A stretch of DNA of 64,000 nucleotides from assembly GCA_012845835.1 (NCBI GenBank), contig JABAKD010000003.1, positions 2,352,212 to 2,416,211 of the forward strand, written 5' to 3'. Both the position numbers and the translations under genes were made by a program. Below the pieces are notes generated by a model. It had not been told where the DNA came from, did not search any database, and saw only the letters and a list, made by a program, of their open reading frames with translations. Origin of the DNA: Undaria pinnatifida. Lineage: Eukaryota; Sar; Phaeophyceae; Laminariales; Alariaceae. Positions 46,301 to 58,300 of this stretch are shown here, piece after piece (the stretch's first letter is position 1; the number at the start of each line of letters is the position of its first letter).

Positions 46301-49300
46301 AACACAGATAACATTCACGAGGTGTAATGTGCGTCTGCTCTTCACATTAGAGCACGGGTCTCCCAGGAAGGCGGTGGTGTGCTTTAGAGAGCAATATGAC
46401 CGCCTTCCTGGGGGAAGGCGCCTTATTCATTCCAGGTTATGAGCGCAGCGCCCCAGACGCGCCAAGCGATTTTTATCGCCTTATATCGGGATACCGCCTT
46501 ATATTGGGATACCGCCTTATTGGGGGACCCCTACTGCAAACTGCTATTTTCACCCATCGATATCAAGCACCCCCAGTATCCGTGCCGATGTCTTATCTTA
46601 GAGAGAGACAAGATCGCTCTGGTAAGCTAGTAATAGTCATCGGTGTCGCATGGGATTCCACATGATAGGGTGTTAATCAAGGGGTAAGTCGGCGATCTGT
46701 CAAACAACGGTTCACCAACGGTGCCCATGACAAATGTGGCCTACCTACCAACATACCTTATTCCCTGCTCGCGGTGCATCTTGCGAGCCTCCACCGCAAC
46801 CCACTTGCCCTCCTCGCGACTGTTCCACAACCCCTGCGCCCGCACCACCGCACCTAAGCAGCAACAACAAGGAGTAGCCGCAGTGTGGTGGTCGACAATA
46901 TAACTTAGGGTCGATATGATGCAGCACTAGAACATACAACATCAGCAGTGTCGACACGACACAGCACCAGAACATGAGCAATTGTAGAAGTACCTAGGAT
47001 TGGCGCTGCCTCGCACGATGCCAACAAAACCTCAACACGCAGAGCGACGTCGCGTGCAAAGGCACACACCAAAATTCAGGGCCGCTATCAGCAAAAGCGC
47101 TGTCGAGAATGTTTCGTATGCGTACTGTATCTCTCAAAAGAGAGATGGGGGGAAAAAAACGAACAACGCGCTATCGCTGACCAAACAGGAGATACCTCAC
47201 ACCTGGCACGATAGGTTAACGGCAGTAGAGTCTGCCAAGAAAACATATAAACAAAAAGTCCACGCGTCGGACGGATCAGATCCCCAATTAAGATCTACGT
47301 CATTCAGGGCAGATGAATCCCTGGTCTATATATTCTGCATGCCCTGTACATCGTGTAGCCGTGTGAGAGCCGAATCACCTGAAAGATTTACAGTATTACG
47401 TGTTTCCTGTTTTTGAACCTATACTACACAGATCCAGCACAAAATATGTCCTTGGTGAAAATTATCCTGTTCACCCTCGCAACATCCGGGGGCGTCACAT
47501 CATATCTTCAAAAAAAGAATCCTCTGTAAAAAACGCGCGAGTATCACGCAGCTTGCATAACATGAGTACCGGCCGTTAAAATGATCCAACTCGCAGCTGA
47601 CGTACTGGAAACAGCTCTATAAAATATCGTAAATGACAGATGTCTGACCTACAGTAGATATCTAGATCGTGACCTGCTCTGATGTATGAACAGCTCTCAC
47701 GTTGCCTAAGAAGTGGGGACCATGAACTCACCCGTGTTTCGCCTGGTCTTCATGCGATTGTTGAGAAGGGGCACAAGTCCCCCTGCCCTCATGAGGCCCG
47801 TCGAGGACCGCAGCAGGTGCACGGGCAGCCGGTGTGTCTCGGTCAGCGCACATCTCATCGCTCCCGGAAAATCCTCTTCGAAACTGTGTATCACACGGAC
47901 AGCAAAGCACACAGTGAGTACGCGCGACGAATTATAAGAGAGTGAACAAATTAAGGAATTGGTTATTCTCGGGGTTCGAGGACACGATATCGAGGACCGC
48001 GCAAGGTGCACGAGGAGGCGGTGTGTCTCGGTCGGCGCACACCTCGCCGCGCTCTGTATTTTTCGTAGCGCTGTGTGCCTTGCCTTTACCTCGCTATGAT
48101 ACACACACGCTGCTGGCGAGTTATCTTCCTTGCTTCGTTTTCTATTGCTCTAGTTTTTTCTTGTCATCCTTTTTTTTTCTCGGATTTGAGCATACATTAT
48201 TTGGTTTCCTTGGTGGCATGCGGTGTAGCCGGTTTCAGCTGCGAGTCTTGAACGTATCTACCAGCACGGGCCTGATACATACGTACGATGACCTCTGGTT
48301 TCACTTTATCTTGCTCGTGGAGGGGCTTGCTTCAGCTATGACACATATATACATGTATGTATATACGTGCACCACTTTTCGAATGTTTTATTTATTTTCT
48401 TGGGTTTTTCCACTCCAAAGTGACTACAGCCCGTCCTCTGACCACAGACTTGACTGTGCGAGTGAAAGTGAGAACATCAACAACAACCCCGACAGCAAGC
48501 AGTACACGAGACGAGACAACAAAAAAGTGAGGCTTGCAGACGTGAGGCTTGCAGCACGCGAGTACCACTTTTCCTCTCTTTGTCTCATAAACGGCCCTTC
48601 CGTCGTCAAGAGCCCACGACCATGGGAAGGTAATTCCTTCGGTTGGTGAATAGCACACCCATTCCTGTTCTGTTCTTCGAAGTTAGGAATGTTAAGCATA
48701 AAACGCACGCACGATCGTATGCTCAGTATAGATAGCCACCGGTTGGCGGTTAATCGACCTCTCAGTTACACAATATAAACACCCGTAAAACATTTGTTTT
48801 GCTGCAGAGCCCATGCGCGCGGGCAAAACAAGTCAAGAGGTATGTTTCGAGCAAGCATGCCCCCTCCCCCCCCTCCCACGTGAACAGAAAACATAACGAC
48901 CGCACAGGTATGCCTGAAAACGTGCCTGTGAAGCTGATCCACGGTGGTGCCTCTCCATCCATAAATATGCTGATCCTCATCTCCCGTACAAAACAAGCTC
49001 ACCCCCAGACCCGGATGCTTATCCAGGCCAACCCCCGCCCCAGCCCCCCCCCTGCCCTCCTTTCCCCCCCCAGTCAACCGCGTGGTGGCCGATTCCAGAG
49101 AAGTACTAGGAGGAGCTGAGTTAGCATTGGCGGCTGCAGTAGCGACCGAAGGCGTCCCCAACACCAATGCCTGTGAAAGGCGGTCACCGTCGACAGACAG
49201 AAAGGGGTGGCAGGAGCAAAAGTTGGCACACCACATCAATGCGATCAGGGAGGACACAGGACCCTTTCGTCCTTCGCGCGCACGCTCTAACCAGCGACGC

Positions 49301-52300
49301 CTGTTGAGGACGATCGCCGTCCACAGAGCGCACGGCGTGGCAAGAGAAAAAAGTGGGCACATCATAGCAGAGAGAGAGCGTAGGATCATTTCGTCCTTCG
49401 CCGTGCGCACACCCAAAATAACGACATAACTAGGCTACAGTCAATCACGTGGGCATACCCCGTACGAGAAATGGGGGACAAGGAAGCGTTTTTCTCCCAT
49501 CCTCCTGACCCCCTCCCCCCGCCCCGGGTCGCCTTTCGCTCTTGCCCTCAACACCTTATACAGCTACAAAAAAATATTCCAGTCTAATTCCAAGTAGCTT
49601 CTTCCTAAAACGTGGGTACCCTTAGAAGGCGGTTAGATGTGGCAGATCAAAAACAGGTGTAGTCGTGGTCACGCATTAATGCGACACCCGGTAGTGCGGG
49701 GGCCCAGTTTAGTGCGGCGAAAATCGCTTGTCACGACCTCGTCTTACGGGGTATAAAGTTCCACACTTAGGCTGGCCATTGGTGGGGGGGGGGGGTACTC
49801 CCATTTTCTCTACCGGGTTTGAGGCACACTCACTTGCACGAGTCACTGTGCCTAACGGGAAATAAGACTTTAGGCGGGGTTTATTGGCGATGCGCAGCTT
49901 GCCATCCCATCGCAGATTCATGTCGCACAATGAAAACAGCGCGAAAGTTTAAAACTGTAAAAACAGGGGGTTCACTCTCGCGAATGACAACTAGCCACTG
50001 GCAAAACAGGCCCCAAAAGTGACCCCCCCACCGTAGGCCGGGTCCACTATCCCGGGATAAATCGGAGTCCCGCTTTAGCGCGGGTATTGTCCCCTGGCAA
50101 GGCACCGCGCCAAGGAGGGACCACGGCAGTCAATGCTAACTTAGCTCACCTTGAGAAGGCGTTGTTGAGCGGGGCTGGTGTCTTGGTACTCGTCTACCAG
50201 CACGTGGCGTAATCTCCACCGATACCTATAATGGAGGACACCGATCGGTCGGAAGCAGCTATATGATGTCATCATGCGCGGTGCCGACTTGCAATCATGC
50301 CAATCTCCCACTACGCATCTGAGCGTGCGTGTGAGCGTCAGTATTTTCGCTCTAGCACGTTGGAAAATATATCTTACAGGTTTGAAACCGTCGGGCGTAA
50401 GCCAATCATGGGCGACGCCGATTTCGCATCATGCATCTTAGCCAAATCAAAACATGTTAGCCCCGTCCTACATCTGAGGGCCCCGTCATGCTATCTGGGC
50501 CCCACAACGCATCTGAGCGTGCGTCGGATCTTTAACATTTTCGCTCTAGCACCGAGCCGTGCTGTATACGGTAAAGGTTGCACGTTTGCGCCTAAATACG
50601 TCTAGCTGATGGGGGATCCCGAACTGAGAAGGTACCCAATGCCTTTGAATCCGACGTGTAGCTTGCAACAGTACCCGTTGGATCCCAAACCCATTGGATT
50701 GCGAATCGGGCTTATTCTAGCGTAAGGCTTTGTTAAGATTGACTGTTGGGGTGACGGGAACACATCTCCTCAACTGAGGAACCTCGGATAAATAACGTGT
50801 CGCCTCACGGGCGATGATGTTGATTTCCCCATCATGCATCTAGCAGTCTAAGCGTGCGTCGGAGCGTTAGTATTGCAGCTATTACGCGTGCACTACGATA
50901 GCGGTGCCTATAAGCTCTCCAGGGCGTTTCACGGGTCGGATAATTTCTCGCGGGTCAGATCGGGTTAGGGTGACCCGGGCCGACCCGGGCCGACCCGTGA
51001 GAGTAGAAAACCTCCTGGCCCGACCCGACCCGACCCGATCCGATCCGACCCACGAGTGTTTGAAAACCTCCTGGCTCAGCCCGGGTCGTGACTAGTGTAT
51101 AGCCCTGAAATATTCCGAGGCTCCACATATCAGGAGGTTAATGGTGAGGACCCAAACCATGATTTGTGACAAAACGCTGTATATTTATTTGAAATGTCAG
51201 TTGTGTTCAAAACCGTCGAAATCAATAATTAATTCACGACGCATAGTACAGTAGAAGTGCACACACCATTTCATCTTGTGAGCCTCCTCCCTTGACAAGC
51301 TCAACGCCTCTCCCCAAAACAGACTTTGGGGGGAAACGAAAGCTCTCCATACCCGATCAACAATCTCAAGGCCGGGGTATACACCGATAATCATCATTGC
51401 AAACAAAAAAACAAGAGATCTCTGACGATTTTCTTAATAGGTTAAGGAGCCCCGTCATTCAGAAAACGTTTCAGTCAAACAAGGGCTACCTCTATCGTAG
51501 CACGCGTGGTACCGACGATACTGGGGGGGGCTCTACCGACGGATGGACATTCAGGATCGGATGCAAGAGGAAGCTGTGACGACAACTCTCGGGGCCGTCA
51601 AGCGCCTCGAGGTTCCACGCACATGAGGAGGTCAACACCGGACCCAAACCCTCATTTTGACTACATGTGAAAAGCGCAAACCGATGAACAATCCCAAGGC
51701 CTAGGTATGCGGCGAAGAGTATTGTAACCATCCACCGACATCGGTGGCTCCTCAGTTTGAAAGCCCTATCAGTCACAGGTATTTTAGCTACGAAGCGCCA
51801 TATATCTATACTTTTTATTATATTTTCGCTAATCCTTTCTATTTTCACCGCACTTTTCTTTCTCCGTCTCCCTCCGTAGATGTAACTCAGACCCGGGGTC
51901 ACTACGCAGGCCCTTCTCCCGCCTCCCCACTGCGGTATACGCCTCTTCATCTTTATCGCGAGAAGACTGCAGCCCTTTTTTTTCTCGTTGACTCGCATCG
52001 GATTGCGCCTGCCCTCGCTGCTAGGTGCTCTCAGCGGTTGATTCCTTTACTGTTTATTTTATCAAATAAAGTCAAAAGTCCGACGATCGTGGACTTCGAA
52101 CCCCAGAACCAACTCTAGTAGCATTCGAGGGTAACCACTAGATGGCTACACACGCTACTACCGGTATATCCTATATATATTTCTATGTCGCTATGTCGTA
52201 CGCGTCTTGGCAGCACAACTTGGAGGGGAAATCACTAGAGTCGGCACGATTTAAGGGTGATTCCCAACGAATACAAGAATATTAATATATCAGGAATCGC

Positions 52301-55300
52301 GACGATAAAACATGACATATTTTCACGAATAGTGACATTGGTCAGGAATCTTGATTTTTTAGCAGTTTTTGATACTTTCCAAAAAAATTGAAGCCAGAAT
52401 TCTTGCCAAAAAAAAAGGTGACAGTGTTTTGTGAAAACGTGACCTATCAAAATTTCAAAACGACAGGAATTGCGTTTTTTTGCGTTCGTTAGGGACGACG
52501 CTAAGTCACCAACTAAATTACTAGCTAGACCAATAGCCAATTGTTTGTTTAAAGCTGATTATCTGAGTATCTTGGGTTTTCGTACTCACAGGAAGGCTTG
52601 TTGAACGCGGGAGACAACTGTTCGCCGCGGGTCGCTGCGGACGATGACATATTGGCTCTCAAAAGGCCTTAACCTTCTGTGTCTCGGTGGGCTGGCGTAC
52701 AGCAGTAAACGCCCGCCCTTAAGAAATGCTAGGTTGTTAAGAATTGGAGGTTCTTTTACGAAAAAAACAAACTCGACGTAAGAAAAGCAACTTCTTCACG
52801 CCAGCTTTCTTGCCGACTAAGAAACAATCACTCCACAGCCCTGCTAATTATAAAAAAACCGTGACATTTCAAATTTTCCAAACTTCAGGAATCGTGATTT
52901 TTTGCGTTCCTTAGGAACAACACTAAGTCATCAACTAAATTACTAGTCGGATTAATAGCCAGTTATTTTTTCAGATATGCCGACTATCCGAGTATACTAG
53001 GTTTCCGTGCTTATAGGAAGGCTTGCTGAGTACGGAACACAAATTATCTCCGCGGATCGCCGCGGAGAATGACATCCGACTCCCAAAAGCTCGTGACTTC
53101 TGTGCCTCGGTGGGCTGGCGTACAGTAAAGGCTCGCGCCTAAGAAATGTCAAGTTTCTAAGAAATTGAGGCTCGATTCTTGATGAAAATTAATAAATTCG
53201 ACGTAAGAAAAGCAAATTATACCGGCCAACCGGCTTGCCAACTAAATTCAGTCAATCCACAGCCCTGCCAATAGTAGAGAGGTGGTAACTGTCCCGCGCC
53301 CGCTCTTACCGCTCGAGTACCTCCGGGTGTCGTACGAAGAGGTCCGTGGCCATCATGCACAGATCACCAAAGTCCACCTGTTGTGCGAGCGATGGAAGTA
53401 TCACACGCAGTTTGCCTATGTGAGTTTCGACGAAATCCTCGATCTCACAGCCGCGGTATTTATCAACGCAATGTTTTCTTCGAAATATCAGTTTTGAAAT
53501 TAAAGGCTTGTATGTACGATGCTGGGGGCCCAACCGACGGATGGACGTTTAGGACCGGATGAAAGTGGAAGAAGTGACGATCACTCTCGAGGCATTGAGC
53601 GTCTCACGTGCACAGCTCTGCGACTACAGCGGAGCACACGAGCGGAACGACGACAGTTCCCTTGCCGATCGACAGGCCTACAGTATAGGCTAGTCTACTG
53701 CTGTGGTTTCTGCGGTGGTTTCGGCACTGGCAAGGGCGACAGCGGCAGACGAGAGTACGAGCATCTTGCGCTAAAGAATACGAGTTGCAACGAAACCCCT
53801 CGACTTCACAGTTGTAATATATTTTTCATACTTTACCAAAAAGCTATTAAACCCGCGAAATGGACGATGAATAACCAGTAGATTCCCGTGCCCGCCCCGC
53901 CCTCGTGCGTCCAGTAACTGTGGCGAACTATTAGCATCATGTTGCGTGCGTTGGTGGCCAGACGGCGGTCGTACAATCCGGTTTCAGCGATCAAAGAAAG
54001 GGTGTCGGGACCTACTTTTCGGCGCGGTGCAGGTTGGCAACTCGCGTTCGCTCGCACAGATATGATAACTCGTTACAAGTGGGGGGGGGCTCTCAATAGT
54101 GCCGGTTGAATAGTGCCACTGCTCTGTATAGTGCCGTTGGAATAGTGCCACTGCTCTCTATATAGTGCCGGTGAAAATGCTTGGCATAACTGAAACTCTC
54201 TATAGTAACTCGCTAAAGTACCCCTATTCCAAACATTGCCGGTGCCTTGAATAGCGCAGGTATATTGGACTGGCACACGCCGGCACTACGGGGAGCTCCC
54301 CACCCTAGTTACAAGCGACCACCGAACAAACATAGTCATTGACTAAAAAAACACTCGGATGCCCCGAACGAGTGTACGCGCACCTGGCCTTGACTTCGGA
54401 GAAGCCTCTGGTACTTGCTGTACGCTCCGGCCGCTGCCTTGTCGGTGTCATCGGCGATATCCGCCTGAAGAAAAAGAAGCGCGTGAGAAACAACCCGTGG
54501 CGTTTCAGGTGGGCCGTGAAGCCAGACGGGCGGATTGCTGCGCCGCTCGGCGGTGGTGGGGCTCCGCATTTCGGACGTGCGCATGCCACAGCAGATTTTC
54601 TTGCAGTTCAAGCGTATTTTTCTCTGTCTGCCACCGGGAACAACAGTGCATTTCCCTTCTTCCCTAACCTGTCTTTTACATTGTCGTCCGTTCCTAGATT
54701 GCGCGTCGTTCTTATTGGTGCCTGCTCGTTGTCTATTTATGTTAGTCTGGTCACCCCCCCCCCCCCCTCTTCCTTGCCCGCCCTGCCCCCTGCCTAGCTG
54801 TCCTGCCTGTTCCTCGTGCCCCTATTGCTCCCCCTGCCCCCTGCTCCATAAGCCCCCCCTACCCTCGTTGCTCCCCTGCACCCTGCTTCACATGCACCTC
54901 CTGTCCACCCCTTCCCCATATCTCCCCTTGCCCCATAAGCCGCTCATCCGCCCTTCCCCATGCACCTCCCCTACCCCCACTACACCCCCTCGCCCATTAC
55001 CCCCGCCCCCATGCAATCTCCTTCGCCACATGTCCCCTTTTATTCGCGTCCGTCCATATTTATAGCTTAGGTCTCGTTTGTTATTGCTAGTCGTTGTCTC
55101 TGTTTTGGTTGGTCTGGTCATCTCTCTCCCCCAGGTGCCCCTCCTGCCCCTTCTACACCCCCCTGCCCCCTTTCCCCCCCCTCTCGCAATTTAATTCACC
55201 ATCACATTACCTTTCCGTCACGAACATCTTCCGGGGTAAGCCCCTGCTCCTTCCATAGCGTCAGCCGCGACAGGACCGTCTTAGCCCTTGTCGCCGACAC

Positions 55301-58300
55301 CTTCCGCAGCCGCGCCGCCTCCAAGCCATGCTCCTCCGACGACGGCGGCATCCCCCATGACCCACCCAATCCGTCATTCCCCGACCACGTGCCTTCGAAA
55401 GCGCCACCGGTGGGCGACTCAAAAGCGCCACCCGGGGGTGTAGAGAGGTCGGTGCTCTCCTTCGGGTCCGCGAGGGCTCTTGCTAAGAGGTCGACTTGTT
55501 CGGTACGACCGATAATGTTCACGCCCGAGGGAAACTTTGGGCCTGCAGAAGCTGAGCTCGGCCTGTCCGTACCGTGGACAAAAACAGCAAGGGTAAAGAT
55601 TAGCACTCAAAGCGGTTATCTTTCGGTTCGTGTAGTTCGGGGCTAGACGCGTGCTACGGTATGATGGTAGAAAGCGCCACCGGTGCCCGACTCGAAAGCG
55701 CCACCAGTGCCGGACTCGAAAGCACCACCGGGGGGCGAGTCAAAAGCGCCACCGGTGGATCTAGATGAGTAGTACAACAAGGTTAGGGTAAACGCCATCT
55801 TTGTGCGACGCGAAAGCGCCACCAGTGGGGGGCTCGAAAGCGTTATGTGGGCCACTCGAAAGGGCCACTATTGGGCGAATCGAAAGCGCCACCGGTAGTC
55901 GATTCGAGAGCGCAACCGGTGGGCGACTCAAAAACGCCACCGGCGCGTGACCCAAAAGCCCCACCGTTGGCCGAGTCGAAAGCGCCACTGGTGAACGAGT
56001 CGAACGCGCCACCGGCGGGCGACCTGAAGGCGCTATTGGTGGCCGAGTCGAAAGCGCAACCGGTGGCCGACTTGAAAGCGCCACCGATGTTTTCGTTACG
56101 GTTGGTTAGGGTTTGGTGGGATTGGTGTGCGATAGCACATGGGTGGGTGGATGGGCTGGGGTGGTGGTGGGTGGGTCCAGTAATGACACGATGAACATAA
56201 TTGATTTGGTCGGGGTTGGGTTGGGTTGAGTTTCGTTGGCTTGGCTTGGTTTGGGGTGGGCTGGGTTGGGTTGGGCCCAAGCTCTCTCACCATATAAGGT
56301 GTGCGTTTTGCTTGAGAACAGTAGCCGCGAACGAATGAAACGTCGCCGTCCAAACCCTATCGGCTTGCGCCCTTGGCAATCCAGCGGCGACGGCGCGTTC
56401 TCTCACATCCTGCACCCCCTGCGAATAGGTGGGTCGAGAGCGTGAGACACGTTCCAAGCAGGCGCGCGAGATGGGGGGGGTCGGGGGGGGTTGCCAACGC
56501 GTACCAGGAGGAGGCGAGGGGGGGGGGGGGTGCCTGTATGTACCATGGGAGGGGCGTACTCATTTTTGGAGTGCCTTGCACAGTCATTTGACCACTAACC
56601 ACGCGTCTTTTTCGAGACGAAGTACCAGGAAGAGGGGGAGAGGTCACCAACGGGGTATCACGAGGGGCGGGGGGGGGGGGGGGGGGTCGGCAATATGCAC
56701 TAGAGGGGGGGGTAGGGAAAAATCCCGTGGGTGGCAAATGTAATAAAGTTCGAAGGACCTAGACGTGTGAAAACAACCCGGGACGCGTTGGGGCCAATCA
56801 CAACAGCCTTCGAAAGTCCTGATATAATATGAAACAGTCCTGCCCGGGGTGATATACGGAGCCGGATGTACAGAACGCCGTTCGATGGAAACTTCCGCTT
56901 GTACATATGCCGCCATGCCATAGTTACCACGCCTCAACGTCTTCGCTTCTAAAAAACTCTACATATCCTCACGAAGGGCAGGCTTGCCCGACACCACACA
57001 GCACAAGAACAAAACTTCAAAGCCTGGAAAACAAAAAAGAAAACAGCCCCTGATGCGGAGGTGAACGAAAAAAAGATGAAACGACAGCACCCTCCCCAAA
57101 GGTCTTGATGAAAAACAATCAAGTGGGGTTAAATTCATGAATGAAAAAGTAGTATGTCATACTTTTGTTTTTTCTTGGTTCTATCTACACCGCCTGTCTA
57201 CAAGTACGTCTCGGAAATTGTTGCGGGGTGTCCATTTTTCATTTTCCGTTCATCCTTGCCTGGTGCGTGGAGGAAAGCACCAGCACATTTTCCGCGCGGC
57301 ACGAGCAGAACCATCTTATCCCACCCCATCCCCACCCGAAAATGTATCCAGCCAAAGTTCGGCCCGGTCTAACATAACAACTTCGCCGAACAATGACGCC
57401 CCTAACGTAGCACGCTTCCAAAACGCGAAAACCATAAAAAGCAGCACCAACCGGATGCGTGAAGACAAGCACCAGTACATTCTCTGATGCCGTGGCATGA
57501 GCAGCATAACTAGCTCCTCCCACCCCACCCACCCTTCCCGAAAAAGCCCCCAAACACTCGGTCCGGTCTAACCGAGCAATTTGGCCGACAAGTGATACAG
57601 CAGGGTGCCCGATTTAAGAGCGCTCAAGCGGTGAATTAGGCTTGTCACGCCTCGTGACGAAAATGCTACCTCGTAAAACATAAGGACCAGACATACCTGG
57701 TATGATCGATACGCCTATTATGCTAAAACCCACACTGCACTCAACATGATATAAGAGCGGCATGGAGAGAAGAGCCGCAACACTGGTCTATTCCGAGGGG
57801 CTCTTAAATTGGGTACCGGATAGCCCACTGTACACCTATCAGCACGCGTTTGAAACGCAGAAATCACCAAAAACATTACCTACCTGATGCGTGAAGGAAA
57901 GCACAAGTACATTCTCAGGTGCCGCGGCATGAGCAGAACCCGCTTCTCCCAAACCACCCCCTCTCGAAAAAGCCTCCAACCAATCGGTCCGGTCTAACCG
58001 CCCGATGTCTCCGGCTCCAGACGCAATAGCTTCCTGCGCCTCGCCTATGGCAGGCCTGCGGGTTTTGACGCCCAAAAGGAAGGCTAGCCTGGCAGCCAGG
58101 GTGTGCGTTTTTCCTGTCCCCGCCCCCGCTGTGAGGAGGATCGCGGGAGTCTCGGGATCGAGAAGCGCGCAAGCTTCTTGAGCGGGGTTCAGGGCAACGC
58201 CTGTATGGTATCCGGGCGAGAGCGGTGTTTGACGAGATATTTAACTATAGTTATAGAACCTTCCCAATATACACGAAAGAAGACGCAACGAGGGCTTCGG

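Noticed and set aside
55643..56280. Long minus-strand ORFs of GGAF-type repeats as a separate repeat protein
   Set aside because: They are the intronic minisatellite read in its open frame; only the two units in exon 4 join the helicase frame.
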